A stretch of 64,000 bases of DNA from Palsa-147 sp963771905. GTDB lineage: Bacteria > Acidobacteriota > Terriglobia > Acidiferrales > UBA7541. Position 1 is the stretch's first letter, and the number at the start of each line of letters is the position of its first letter. The DNA is taken from positions 124,001 through 188,000 of the forward strand of contig CAVYVI010000014.1 of NCBI GenBank assembly GCA_963771905.1, written 5' to 3'. A program made the position numbers and the translations under genes. The notes below the pieces were generated by a model. It searched no databases, was not told the DNA's origin, and worked only from the letters and a program-made list of their open reading frames with translations. Positions 53,492 through 62,796 of this stretch are shown piece by piece.

Positions 53492-54637
53492 CTATTTTTC
53501 CGGCGCGAGATAACTTTGACGCGCATAGACGCGCATTCCGTGCGCCACGCCTATGGCCCCCAGAACGCGCCTCTGGGCGTCTACGACGCGGATTTCTATC
53601 GTATGAATCCGCCCGTCGGGAGCTGGCGGAGTATATGCGAGCAGATACTGATGGCGCAGTTGCGCCGCGATCTCGCGATACACTTTCGCGAACTCATTCA
53701 GCGACGCGGGAAAATAGGAGCGCCCGCCCGTTGTTTCCGCAATCTCCCGCAAGGCCGCGTCGGCTCGCTCGAAGCTGGCCTCTGCAGCCTCCACTTCCGT
53801 CTTCCGCTCAGCGTTCGCCGTTTCGTCTTGTGATCCGGTACCCGCATTTTTCTTGTCCTGCGGTTTGTTTTTTCCCTCGGGCTTCTTCCCCTTGTGATCG
53901 CGCACGGAGCCTCCCAGTGCCACCGTGAACACCGGTACGTCCGTCATCTGAAGTTCGTGTTGGAGCGCCTGCCAATGTGCCGGCGGCGAAGAATCGAGGC
54001 CGGTCGCGAGGACGAGCAGAGCCTTTTTTCCATTGGCCGCCGGAAGCCATGCAAGCGTGCTGCTCACGGCGTCGTAGAAATTCAAATCTCCCATCCCCAG
54101 GAAATATTGCAAGCCATCGAGCGCCTCGAGGAGAGCCCTCTTATCAGCGGTGAAGGGGAGAACGAGCCGCGTCTTTTCATCGTACGTAACGAGTGCGACC
54201 TCATCCGTCGTAGCGAGTCCATCGAGAAGCGCATATGCGGCGCTTAGATGCTGTCCTTGAATCAGGTAGACCGCGGGGCTGGTCTCAATCAGAACCGCTA
54301 TATGCGCCGGAGATTCCACCGGCTCGAAGAATGTGATTTTTTGTTCGACGCCATTATCGAGGATCAAGAATTGCGAAGCTTTGAGATCGCTGCGAAAGTC
54401 TCCGTGCGAATCGGCAACGCTCGCTTCGACGACATGCAATTGCGATTGTACTTTCAGTGGTTCCTGGCTCGTCGGAATGGGAGCGGGCACGCCTTGCGCC
54501 TGCGCGGCGATCGGCAAAGCAAGAAATGCGCCGAGCCATGCGCCAAGCCGTGTGAACGAAGCCAGCCGCTGCCTCGATTTACTGCAGGTAAGAATCAAAA
54601 TAGATGCCGTCGGGAGTCTTCCACCATCCGCTGGCAA
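53492..54637 (-). CDS. VWFA-related secreted protein
   Basis: 381 residues. A signal region (GAWLGAFLALPIAAQAQ) precedes a beta domain (VVEASVADSHGDFRSDLKASQFLILDNGVEQ) and a von Willebrand factor A domain (IAVLIETSPAVY; KKALLVLATGLDSS), though the MIDAS DxSxS motif is weak. This layout matches the acidobacterial VWFA-related family. A lysine-rich linker (GKKPEGKNKPQDKK) lies near the middle. No ATG is available; TTG at 54637 overlaps the end of the upstream gene, and TTG at 54598 is another candidate. Confidence 0.78.
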   Translation of the reverse strand: MPADGGRLPTASILILTCSKSRQRLASFTRLGAWLGAFLALPIAAQAQGVPAPIPTSQEPLKVQSQLHVVEASVADSHGDFRSDLKASQFLILDNGVEQKITFFEPVESPAHIAVLIETSPAVYLIQGQHLSAAYALLDGLATTDEVALVTYDEKTRLVLPFTADKRALLEALDGLQYFLGMGDLNFYDAVSSTLAWLPAANGKKALLVLATGLDSSPPAHWQALQHELQMTDVPVFTVALGGSVRDHKGKKPEGKNKPQDKKNAGTGSQDETANAERKTEVEAAEASFERADAALREIAETTGGRSYFPASLNEFAKVYREIAAQLRHQYLLAYTPPAPDGRIHTIEIRVVDAQRRVLGAIGVAHGMRVYARQSYLAPEK

Positions 54638-56405
54638 AGGAATGCAGGTAGCGCGCGAACACGCTCAGGTTGACGCCTTGCAATACGTCCCCTGACGATG
54701 CGCCGGTTTTGTCAGAGTCGGCCGCGGCTTTTCCCGCCGTTCGCGCCAGCACGGAAAGCTCGCGTTCCCAGGTTTGTTTCGTCATTTGCGCGTAGGTGAA
54801 ACCTGTTAGAAACTTCGGCAGCAACGCGCGCGCATGCTGAAAATCAGGGTTTGAAGCGAGCGTCACACCCAGAGTTGCTCCGCCCGCGCCAGAGAGTCGC
54901 GCCGCTGCATCGCGCACCATCGTCCGCCTGGGCGAAAACAGGAGCACGTGTGGCGTCACTCCAATGTAATAGAAATGCTGAAGTGTCGCTTTTGTTTGCG
55001 GATCGGTGTACGGCGCGGCGAGATCGAGAAACGTCGTCTGGCCGCTGCGACTTTCGTTCTGAATCATCGACCCCACTGCTTTGCGGACCACGCTCACCAC
55101 TGCAGCCGGATCGCGAATCGTGGCCGCATAAAGATCGGTGTAGGTCGGATCGCCCGGAGTGGAGCTGATCGTCGCTATCTCGCCGCCAAAAAGTGCGAGA
55201 GCGTCGGGAACGGGCATACCGAGCATTGTGCTTCCCAGCATGTCGAATCCCTTCAGGCTGCCCGCCTGCTTCTGTGACAGCGCCTCGAGAACGGGTCCGT
55301 GCAGGATGCGATAGATCGCGGGCAGATTTACCTTCCAGACGCTGTACGACGATCCATCGCGCGCCAGCGGGAGCGTCTCGAATACAGGGGAACTCGCGCC
55401 CACCACGTCAAACAGGCTCCCCGCCGAAGTGTCTCCCAATATCGCGAACCGGAGCCGCGTAGCTTCGCCCGCAAGGCTCAAACTCGCCGTCCACGCATGC
55501 GCCCGCTCCAAATGAACCCCGCTCGCGAACGCGGAGAAGTTGAACTCGTTCGCTTTCGCCAAACCTCCCGGCGACGGCTTAGAAATTCGCGAGAAAACCT
55601 CCACGATCGCGCCCGGCGCAAAATCCTGTTTCGCGCGCCTCCAATCGGCTTCATTGGCGAGCGACGACGGAGTCGCTGTCTTCGCCCGAAACCGCGTAAT
55701 CAAGTCCTCTTCGACGTCTTTGCGCGAGGCTCGCACGTAGTAGTTTCCCACCTGCGTTGCGAAATACGTTTCCGTCGGTGTTTCGACCGAGTCCACCTTG
55801 GCATCGCCAAACATGTAGGTAGACGATTTCGTGGAATTTGGCGCCGATTTCCGCAGCAGTTCGATGGCATTACGCAGCACTTCGGTTTTCCCGGTGGCGT
55901 CGTAAATGAAGAAGCCGTTCGGCGTCTTGGCGCCCGCCTTCGCAGCGGGCGAAGCGATCTCGCCGAACACAGCCTCGTTCTCAAACAATGGAATCAGCGA
56001 GTTCAGCTGATCCGGCGTAAGTTTCCCCGTCGACGGGACCCGCCACATTCTTCCGTACGCTTCGGACGTAATCGCTCGCCGCACCGGCGCGAAATCGGGA
56101 TCGTTCCACAAACGCAAGAGGCCGTTCTTCGTCTTGGCGGCGTCGAGCGATTTCAATCCTCGCCAGTGGATGTATGTATGTGTCGTTGGAGGCAGGCGCG
56201 TCTCGATGGGCGCTTGTTGTGCGCGCGCCTGGCTCACCAGAAACAGGCACGCCAAAACGGACGCGCACATCGCCACGAATGCGCTGCTCAGAGCGCTTTG
56301 AACTTCGCGGTGAACACAAGGCAGGGACGCGCGCCGGCGCGAGCCCGGCTTCCTTCCGCCACTCTTCCAAACCGCCCCGCTCGCTTGCCGTAGGATTTTA
56401 TGCAC
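54579..56405 (-). CDS. Large secreted hypothetical protein (DUF3352-like)
   Basis: 608 residues with a signal sequence (AMCASVLACLFLVSQARA). The fold is not recognised for certain; the pattern of alternating strands and helices, with stretches such as THTYIHWRGLKSLDAAK, GGEIATISSTPGDPTYTDLY and FLDLAAPYTDPQTKATL, recalls DUF3352-type exported proteins. The start is GTG at 56405, 16 bases after the previous stop, with ATG M47 as an internal alternative. Middle gene of a three-gene operon with a coiled-coil protein and the VWFA protein. Confidence 0.75.
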   Translation of the reverse strand: MHKILRQASGAVWKSGGRKPGSRRRASLPCVHREVQSALSSAFVAMCASVLACLFLVSQARAQQAPIETRLPPTTHTYIHWRGLKSLDAAKTKNGLLRLWNDPDFAPVRRAITSEAYGRMWRVPSTGKLTPDQLNSLIPLFENEAVFGEIASPAAKAGAKTPNGFFIYDATGKTEVLRNAIELLRKSAPNSTKSSTYMFGDAKVDSVETPTETYFATQVGNYYVRASRKDVEEDLITRFRAKTATPSSLANEADWRRAKQDFAPGAIVEVFSRISKPSPGGLAKANEFNFSAFASGVHLERAHAWTASLSLAGEATRLRFAILGDTSAGSLFDVVGASSPVFETLPLARDGSSYSVWKVNLPAIYRILHGPVLEALSQKQAGSLKGFDMLGSTMLGMPVPDALALFGGEIATISSTPGDPTYTDLYAATIRDPAAVVSVVRKAVGSMIQNESRSGQTTFLDLAAPYTDPQTKATLQHFYYIGVTPHVLLFSPRRTMVRDAAARLSGAGGATLGVTLASNPDFQHARALLPKFLTGFTYAQMTKQTWERELSVLARTAGKAAADSDKTGASSGDVLQGVNLSVFARYLHSFASGWWKTPDGIYFDSYLQ

Positions 56406-56420
56406 TCTCGTGTCTGGTTC

Positions 56421-57311
56421 TCAGTTGCCCGGCGGCGGCGCGGACGCAGCGGGAGCCGGCGGCACAGATGTCGCGTCCTTCGGCGTGCTCAGGTAACCGC
56501 TGATTTGATTCTTCGTCACGTCGAACACTACGATCTCATAAGGAGCACGCGCGCCGTGGACGTAGAATTGTATCGGCTCGCCCGCCGTCTTGTCCTTCTT
56601 CTCGATCGTTTTATCATCGGCCAGGACGTTTAACGTGTATTTGTATTTCTTGGGGTCCACTTTGCGCAGCGAAACCTGGATCGGTCCGACATGCTGCAAC
56701 GAATTCGATCTCACAATTTTGAACTCGTAGATGTTTCGCTCGCCGAGCCGCTTCAAATCTTCCACTTCCTCGTGATTCCGCGCGATCAAGCCGCTTTGCA
56801 CTCCGAGGTCGCCGACGGTCGATTGCAGCTTCGCTTTGGTGGCTTCCAGGTCTGCTTTCGTGGACGCGACATCGCTCTTCGTACCGCTCAGCTCCGTCGA
56901 AACTTCGCCAAATTTTGATGCCGTGTCCGCCTGCACCTGTCCGATCTGCGTCTGCAAATTCTTGCTGCTTTCCTGCTGTTCCTTATGGACCTGCTGCGCG
57001 AGAGCTCGCGCGTGCGCGAGCTGGTCCTCGGTTATGCCGAGCTTTTGTGTCGTGATATCCAGCTCGCCTTTCAGGTCGGTGATCTGCGAATTCGTTTTGT
57101 CGAGCGCCGCGGACAGCGTGTCGGCTTTCTTGCTCGAATCGCTCAAGCCTTTCTCGAACGCCTGGCGCTCCGACACGCTGGCGTACAAAAGATAGGCAAC
57201 AAAAATAAAAGCAACGGCAAAGAGAATCACAACCCAGCGGGGAAGCGCGGCGCTAGGTTCTGGTTGCGGCGCTGGTGCACTGGACGTCGAAAATTGGGAC
57301 GGCGTGCTCAT
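56421..57311 (-). CDS. Membrane-anchored coiled-coil protein
   Basis: 296 residues. A proline/alanine-rich N-terminus is followed by one membrane helix (WVVILFAVAFIFVAYLLY, residues 26-43), a long coiled coil (residues about 50-170: KADTLSAALDKTNSQI, ITDLKGELDITTQKL, TKADLEATKAKLQ) and a C-terminal beta domain (FKIVRSNSLQHVGPIQVSLR). No family name recognised. First gene of the three-gene operon running to 53492; an envelope scaffolding role is inferred from topology only. Confidence 0.78.
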   Translation of the reverse strand: MSTPSQFSTSSAPAPQPEPSAALPRWVVILFAVAFIFVAYLLYASVSERQAFEKGLSDSSKKADTLSAALDKTNSQITDLKGELDITTQKLGITEDQLAHARALAQQVHKEQQESSKNLQTQIGQVQADTASKFGEVSTELSGTKSDVASTKADLEATKAKLQSTVGDLGVQSGLIARNHEEVEDLKRLGERNIYEFKIVRSNSLQHVGPIQVSLRKVDPKKYKYTLNVLADDKTIEKKDKTAGEPIQFYVHGARAPYEIVVFDVTKNQISGYLSTPKDATSVPPAPAASAPPPGN

Positions 57312-57393
57312 CGAGCCTCCTTAATTCTTTTCGCGCGGGTCTCGCGACCTCGGCGGCGATGTGCCGCATTATCTCCGACAGGCCGCACGAAGT

Positions 57394-57804
57394 CTATCTC
57401 CCGCCGCGACTGTTTCCACCCCGGCGGCGCGGCCATGTTGCTTCAACCGTCGTGGTCAGGCCTCCGCGCGGCGTGAATTCACCTGTAACGTGGCACCATG
57501 CGGGCTTCGTCGCCGCGACGATATCTCGCAGCATCCGGTTCACCGCATTTTCGTAGAAGATTCCGAGATTACGGTACGCTAGCAGATACATTTTCAGCGC
57601 CTTGAGTTCGAGGCAGACTTTTTTCGGTTCGTAGCGCAGCGTGATCGCCCCGTAATCGGGCAGGCCCGTCTTCGGGCATACCGACGTGTACTCCGGAAAC
57701 CGAATCGTGATTTCGTAACCGGGAAAATGATTGGGCCACGTCTCCAGTTTGGGCAGCTTCGTGTCGATTCCGGCGCGCGAATGCTCCGCCGTATAGTCAG
57801 GCAT
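57394..57804 (-). CDS. queF: NADPH-dependent preQ0 reductase
   Basis: 136 residues, short QueF type. It reduces 7-cyano-7-deazaguanine to preQ1 for queuosine in tRNA. The catalytic cysteine C43 lies in SVCPKTGLPDYG and the aspartate D50 follows, with the conserved RYEPKKVCLELKALKMYLLAYRN and FYENAVNRML stretch. The ATG at 57804 follows GGGAGAAG. The frame upstream to 57957 is not needed. No other queuosine gene is in view. Confidence 0.93.
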   Translation of the reverse strand: MPDYTAEHSRAGIDTKLPKLETWPNHFPGYEITIRFPEYTSVCPKTGLPDYGAITLRYEPKKVCLELKALKMYLLAYRNLGIFYENAVNRMLRDIVAATKPAWCHVTGEFTPRGGLTTTVEATWPRRRGGNSRGGR

Positions 57805-57922
57805 CGATTCTTCTCCCGTCTGATATCTTACACTGCTATGGAACACGGCGGCATCGGTACACTTGCCGCCGTCTGAGGTTTGGATTAGCCTTCTCCCGTT
57901 TCGCGTCGTGTGAGGCGACAAA

Positions 57923-58315
57923 GTGCTTTGTCCGGAATGCCATAGCCTGTATTGCAAGCGTTCGCACCGGCGCCATGCGATGGATTACGCTCTCAGTCTT
58001 TTTGGGCTGCGTCCGTGGCGTTGCCGCGAGTGCGATACCCGCTTCTTTGCATGGTCCGTGATTCCGGCCTCTTTCGTGGCGTGCGCGCACTGCCCGCGCT
58101 GTGGACGCATGGATCTCGAAAAGATTGCTGGGCGCCTCGTCGTCGACGGCACTCTTCGTCGCTTGAAGCGCATTCTGGGATTTGCCGCTTACCGCTGCGA
58201 TCCTTGCCGCGAACGCTTTTTCAGTCTCAGGCGCTACAATCCCATCCGGGCGCATGCCGCTCCCGCCGGACATAAGCCGGCCGAAGCGGTTGCAGCGGAC
58301 GCCCCGCGCGATTGA
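57923..58315 (+). CDS. Zinc-ribbon protein with four cysteine clusters
   Basis: 130 residues. Cysteine clusters are CPEC (3-6), CREC (34-37), C54/C57/C60 in CAHCPRCGR, and CDPC (92-95), with basic arginine-rich helices between (SHRRHAMDYA; TLRRLKRILG). It looks like a multi-zinc nucleic-acid-binding or scaffold protein, possibly with a membrane-surface helix (WSVIPASFVAC). Start is GTG at 57923. No family recognised. Divergent from queF. Confidence 0.7.
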   Translation: MLCPECHSLYCKRSHRRHAMDYALSLFGLRPWRCRECDTRFFAWSVIPASFVACAHCPRCGRMDLEKIAGRLVVDGTLRRLKRILGFAAYRCDPCRERFFSLRRYNPIRAHAAPAGHKPAEAVAADAPRD

Positions 58316-58504
58316 CGCTGCGGCTCCGCCCATTTGTCGCGCCCGGCTCTTTCGATCCGCCGCCTCGCTCTCCAAAAAATGTAAATCATCTCTTCCGCCG
58401 TTTTCTTGAGTCGCGAATCGCGGAATCTGCATCTCAAGCCCCAGCGTTCCTGAAATCCATTGATCCAGACCTTGTGTCCGGGCAAGCGCCGCCTGTCATT
58501 GGGG

Positions 58505-58533
58505 TTGACACCGGTGTCCTGCGGGTCTAATTT
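58505..58533 (+). promoter_or_regulatory. Promoter of TonB receptor gene
   Basis: A perfect -35 TTGACA (58505-58510), followed after 15 bases by TCTAAT (58526-58531) or after 17 bases by TAATTT (58528-58533). The start codon is near 120 bases downstream, so the message has a long leader. Confidence 0.6.
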
Positions 58534-58557
58534 TTGCCTAGTGGGTCCCTGGATCGC

Positions 58558-58638
58558 GGGCGGGGTGTTGGCTGTTCAGCAGGCGTCAGAACTCGAATCC
58601 ATAAATCTGTGCCGGAAGCACGGAGCGGTAGCGCTCCG
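58558..58638 (+). promoter_or_regulatory. Leader motif B with hairpin next to the ribosome site
   Basis: GGGCGGGGTGTTG (58558-58570), ATCTGTGC (58605-58612), then a perfect seven-base-pair hairpin with GTAG loop: CGGAGCG (58621-58627) and CGCTCCG (58632-58638). The ribosome site follows directly (GAGGGAG). The same elements in the same order occur at 27353-27402. The hairpin may control access to the ribosome site. Confidence 0.45.
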
Positions 58639-58657
58639 TCCGAGGGAGATTATTTCC

Positions 58658-61600
58658 ATGAAGAGCATGCGCGTGGTGTGGGTGCTTTTGATTCTCGCCG
58701 TGATCGCGGGAGGCGCGCGTTGCGTCTTTGCGCAAGGCGGCGCGACCGGCGCGCTCAATGGCACTGTTCTCGATTCGAGCGGCGCGGCCATCGCGGGCGC
58801 CGAAGTCCAGATCACCGATGAGCGCACGGGAATCGTCGTTCGCTCACTGCCCACCAGCGCGACGGGCACCTTCGCCGCCGCGTTGCTTCCCCCATCCACA
58901 TACACCGTTGTGGTGAACGCCAAGGGTTTCGGCGAGGGGCGCACGACCAGCATCGAAGTCCGCGTCACCGAAACGACCACCATCAGCATCACTCTCCGCC
59001 CCAGCCAGGTCTCCCAGCAAGTCACGGTTTCGGCCAGCGTCGTGACCGTGGACACCGAGAATGCCACGACGGGCCAGGACATCAATTCGAACACCCTTCG
59101 CAATCTCCCTCTGGCGACGCAAAACTTTCAACAGTTGCTCACGCTTTCGACGGGCGCTTCGAGCGCACTCAATAACGCCTCACAACTCGGTCGCGGCGAC
59201 GTCCGCATCGATGTCAACGGTCAGCGCGAGGACAACAACAACTATTTGATCGAAGGCATCAGCGCCACCGATTACAACGTCGCGGAATTGACCAACACGC
59301 CCCTGCCGAGCCCCGATGTGGTTCAGGAATTTAAAGTCCAGACCAGCCTCTATGACGCCAGCCAGGGCCGCAATGGCGGCGGCAACATCAACGCGATCTT
59401 GAAGTCGGGCACGAACTCCATTCACTTCGACGCCTACGAATTTTTCAGGAACAATATTCTCAATGCCAATAACTTTTTCCAGAACGCCAACGACGTCTCA
59501 CGCGGCGTCTTGAAGCAGAACATCTTCGGTACCAGCGGCGGCGGCCCGCTGGGTCACAAGGGCAAGTTCGGATATTTCTTCGGCAATTACCAGGGTACGC
59601 GCCAGCGGAGCGGTATCGACAACGGGACCATCATCAGCACCACGTTTCCCATTATTCCGGCTCTCCGCACGGAGTCGACAATTTCGCAGGCCTTCTTCGG
59701 CAACACCACCACTCCCATCGATCACGTCGTTCTCAATTTGCTCAACTTCAAGAGCAACCAGTTTGGCGGTGCGGGCGGCGGCTACCTGATCCCGACTCTC
59801 CCGGGCACTGCCGGATACACCACAGTCGCGGGCTCCGCGCCCTCGATCAACTCCGCTCCCTTTGTCTTCAGCAGCCCCGGCCGATTCTCGGACAACCAAT
59901 TCACCACCAACTGGGATCGCGAGTTCAATAACCTCAAAGACAAAGTCGCGGTTCGCTTCTTCTTCAGCAATTCCGATGCGCTGAAACCCTTCGGCGCGGG
60001 CGGACTTCAGGCTTCCCTCGGTGGCAGCATCAGCCAGACCGACCTGAATTTCCCGTTCGATACGCCGGTACATTCCCGCTTTCTCAGCGCAACGGAGACC
60101 CACGTCTTCTCTTCGAGCCTCGTCAACGAATTTCGCTTCGGCTTCGTGCGCATCAACAACAGCGCCATCAACGTGACCAATGACGCGATTCCCACGGTCA
60201 CCGATCTCGACATCAACCGGCCCACCAGCAATCTGACGAACGCCATTTACAAATTTACATTCGCGAGTTCTGGCTATCAGATCGGCCCGACGCCTCAGGC
60301 CAACCAGTTCCAGATCCAGAACAATTACAACTTCGTCGACACTCTGAGCTGGATCCACGGCAAGCACGAACTTCGCTTCGGCGGCGAAGTGGACCTCGTG
60401 AAACTCAACAAGCTGTTTCCGCAAGTCTTCAATGGACAGCTTTTCTTCGCCAATGGCGCCGCGCCTACCGCTCCTCTGGCAACGGAATTTCCGAACGGCA
60501 TCACCGACTTTCAGAGTTTCCTGCTCGGCGCGCCTGCGTTTAGTTTCGGCGGCGGCGGCGTTTTCAACCATCAATACCGGGACAACAATTATTCCGTCTT
60601 CGCGCAGGATGACTACAAGATTCGCAACGATCTGACTCTCAATCTCGGCTTGCGCGTTGAAATCAATGGCGCGTTCCACGATGAGCTCAGTCACATCGGC
60701 AACGTCGATCCCAATCTCCTTCTGAAGGGCGACTATCCGTTCATTTATCCGAGCGGCGTGAACAGCTTTGACGTCCCCGGCTTCTCCGGCACGGCCAACG
60801 GCACGACGTTGAAGAACAATTACTCGACGGGTATCGGACCTCGCGTCGGCCTTTCCTACGATCTTTTTGGCCACCACGACACAACCATTCGCGCCGGCTA
60901 CGGCATTTACTACGTCCGCGAAGACGTTGGCGCCGTCGACCAGCTCTCGTTTCAATCGCCGCTTCTTCCCATCGCCTTTGGCGGCGGTGCTCCGGGCAGC
61001 CTTCAGAATTTCTTCGTCATCGGAAATGGGAATATTAACGGTTTGCCTCCGGCCGGCGTGATCGACCCCGCGTTCGTCCCCGTTATTTCGCAGTTGACTG
61101 GATTCACGGGCGGCAACACGTCGAATTCTCCGATTTACAACAACAACTCCATCGATCTCTTCGGCCTTCAGGTTCCGCAGCACTTCATCGTGCCCATGAC
61201 CCAGCAGTGGAATCTCACCGTCCAGCGCAGCTTGCCCGGCAAATGGGTTCTCGAAGTCGGTTACGTCGGCAGCCATGCGATCCACCTGCGCGAGACGCGC
61301 GACGCCATTCAATCCGTTCTCACCAGCCCCTCGGACCCGCTGACGGTCACCGGCGCAGGCGGCCAGCAATTCACCATCACCACGAATACCGAAGCGAACG
61401 GGCCCGCCCGTTCCGTTTATCAAGGCTTGAACGGCTACTCCGGCTTTGAGCTCTTTGCCAATGATGCGTATTCGCACTACAACTCCTTGCAATCCACGAT
61501 CTCCCGCCGCTGGGGCGCCGGTTATTTCCAGGCCGCCTATACTTTCTCGCGCTCGACGGACGCAACCTCGACCGGTAACACGGCGTTCAATACCGCCTGG

Positions 61601-62227
61601 GATAGCCAGGCCAACCTCGATGACTCGCGCGGCCTCTCCGACTTCGACCGCACGCACCGGCTTGTCGCAAGTTACGTCTACACGCTTCCGTTCGCCAAGG
61701 ACGCCACCGGATTGCGAGCGGCAGCGCTGAAGGATTGGAGCGTGAGCGGCGTGACCATCTTCCAGTCCGGCCTGCCATTCTCCATCGTCGATTCTTTGGC
61801 CGGGACGGCCTACGACGGCGTAACCACGATCACCACGGGCGCCAGCATCGCTCCGGGTGCAAGCCTCTCACATAGCTACACGCCCGGCAGCCTCGCAACA
61901 AAGATCGCGAATTACGTGAACGTCGCCGATTTCGTTCCCGCTCCGATCATCGGCGACGACGGCGTGGCCACCGGCTTCGGCAATCTCGGCCGCAACGTCC
62001 TCCGCGGGCCGTTCGAGCAGAATTGGGATTTCTCGATCATCAAAAATTTCCATATCACAGAGCAGCAGCAATTGCGTTTCACCACCGAGTTCTTCAACAT
62101 CTGGAACCACCCGGTCTTTGGAAACCCGTCCTTCACCGACGTCGAGAGTCCTTCGAATTTCGGCGAAATCACGACCCAGGCGAACAATCCGCGCGTCATT
62201 CAATTCTCGTTGAGGTACGCATTCTAA
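58658..62227 (+). CDS. Oar-type TonB-dependent outer-membrane receptor
   Basis: 1189 residues. A signal peptide (VVWVLLILAVIAGGARCVFA) is followed by a carboxypeptidase-regulatory domain (about 30-115: ALNGTVLDSSGAAIAGAEVQ, TGTFAAALLPPSTYTVVV), a plug domain (about 140-260: VRIDVNGQREDNNNYLIEG, VQEFKVQTSLYDASQGRNGGG), and a long beta-barrel ending in the strand RVIQFSLRYAF with terminal Phe. The family is widespread in Acidobacteriota and resembles Oar of Myxococcus; substrate unknown, polymeric or peptide cargo possible. The start at 58658 follows GAGGGAG. It overlaps the next gene by one base (TAATG). Confidence 0.93.
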   Translation: MKSMRVVWVLLILAVIAGGARCVFAQGGATGALNGTVLDSSGAAIAGAEVQITDERTGIVVRSLPTSATGTFAAALLPPSTYTVVVNAKGFGEGRTTSIEVRVTETTTISITLRPSQVSQQVTVSASVVTVDTENATTGQDINSNTLRNLPLATQNFQQLLTLSTGASSALNNASQLGRGDVRIDVNGQREDNNNYLIEGISATDYNVAELTNTPLPSPDVVQEFKVQTSLYDASQGRNGGGNINAILKSGTNSIHFDAYEFFRNNILNANNFFQNANDVSRGVLKQNIFGTSGGGPLGHKGKFGYFFGNYQGTRQRSGIDNGTIISTTFPIIPALRTESTISQAFFGNTTTPIDHVVLNLLNFKSNQFGGAGGGYLIPTLPGTAGYTTVAGSAPSINSAPFVFSSPGRFSDNQFTTNWDREFNNLKDKVAVRFFFSNSDALKPFGAGGLQASLGGSISQTDLNFPFDTPVHSRFLSATETHVFSSSLVNEFRFGFVRINNSAINVTNDAIPTVTDLDINRPTSNLTNAIYKFTFASSGYQIGPTPQANQFQIQNNYNFVDTLSWIHGKHELRFGGEVDLVKLNKLFPQVFNGQLFFANGAAPTAPLATEFPNGITDFQSFLLGAPAFSFGGGGVFNHQYRDNNYSVFAQDDYKIRNDLTLNLGLRVEINGAFHDELSHIGNVDPNLLLKGDYPFIYPSGVNSFDVPGFSGTANGTTLKNNYSTGIGPRVGLSYDLFGHHDTTIRAGYGIYYVREDVGAVDQLSFQSPLLPIAFGGGAPGSLQNFFVIGNGNINGLPPAGVIDPAFVPVISQLTGFTGGNTSNSPIYNNNSIDLFGLQVPQHFIVPMTQQWNLTVQRSLPGKWVLEVGYVGSHAIHLRETRDAIQSVLTSPSDPLTVTGAGGQQFTITTNTEANGPARSVYQGLNGYSGFELFANDAYSHYNSLQSTISRRWGAGYFQAAYTFSRSTDATSTGNTAFNTAWDSQANLDDSRGLSDFDRTHRLVASYVYTLPFAKDATGLRAAALKDWSVSGVTIFQSGLPFSIVDSLAGTAYDGVTTITTGASIAPGASLSHSYTPGSLATKIANYVNVADFVPAPIIGDDGVATGFGNLGRNVLRGPFEQNWDFSIIKNFHITEQQQLRFTTEFFNIWNHPVFGNPSFTDVESPSNFGEITTQANNPRVIQFSLRYAF

Positions 62228-62778
62228 TGGGCTATCCGGGAGACCGCGTTCCGCTGCTCGAGCGCCAGCAAGTACCGCCCGAAATCGGCGCGATTTACGA
62301 CAAACTTCTCGAAGAGCGCGGCGTCGTCCCCAACATGTTCAAGATGCTCGCCCATACCCCGGCGCTCGCTCTCGGCATTGCGGGTTTTCTCAAGCCGCTG
62401 ATGGGCGAAGGCGCGTTGCCCGCCTGGTACAAGGAGCTCGTCGCCACGCGCGTCGCGCTCCTCAACAAATGCGAGTACTGTATTTCCTCGCATTCTTTTC
62501 TCGCCAAGCTTCGCGGCGCATCGCAAGCCCAGGTCGACGCGGTTGAAAATTTCGAAGCCGGCCCGTTTGCGCCGCGCGAGAAACTCGGCTTCCGCGCCGC
62601 CGACCGCCTGCATCGCTCGGCCGACGAAATTGACGATGCGTTTTACAAGCAGCTTCAGCAATCCTTCAGCCTTCAGGAGATCATCGAGTTGATGGCCGTC
62701 GCCGCCGCATTTGAATTCTTTCCGCGCTTCGTCAGCTCGCTGCACATTCCAACGACACCTCTCCCGGGCGAAAAGTAG
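62227..62778 (+). CDS. Carboxymuconolactone decarboxylase-family protein (AhpD-like)
   Basis: 183 residues. All-helical CMD/AhpD-like protein with CEYCISSHS (C82, C85, H89) as the redox-active pair. AhpD-type proteins act as alkylhydroperoxidases. The opening FLKPLMGEGALPAWYKELV matches peroxidase-related members. The stop codon of the TonB receptor and the ATG overlap (TAATG), so translation is coupled. The aminotransferase follows 18 bases after its stop. An unusual partner for a TonB receptor. Confidence 0.85.
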   Translation: MGYPGDRVPLLERQQVPPEIGAIYDKLLEERGVVPNMFKMLAHTPALALGIAGFLKPLMGEGALPAWYKELVATRVALLNKCEYCISSHSFLAKLRGASQAQVDAVENFEAGPFAPREKLGFRAADRLHRSADEIDDAFYKQLQQSFSLQEIIELMAVAAAFEFFPRFVSSLHIPTTPLPGEK

Positions 62779-62796
62779 CGCTAGAATAGGGACCCT

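Larger units (their letters stand above)
58316..58657. other. Leader and promoter region of TonB receptor, 342 bases
   Basis: Contains the promoter at 58505-58533 and the leader motif at 58558-58638. The first 190 bases show nothing recognisable. No gene seen. Confidence 0.6.

Noticed and set aside
59498..61657. 719-codon open frame antisense to the TonB receptor
   Set aside because: It is the codon-position shadow of GC-rich coding sequence. No ribosome site and no recognisable domain.
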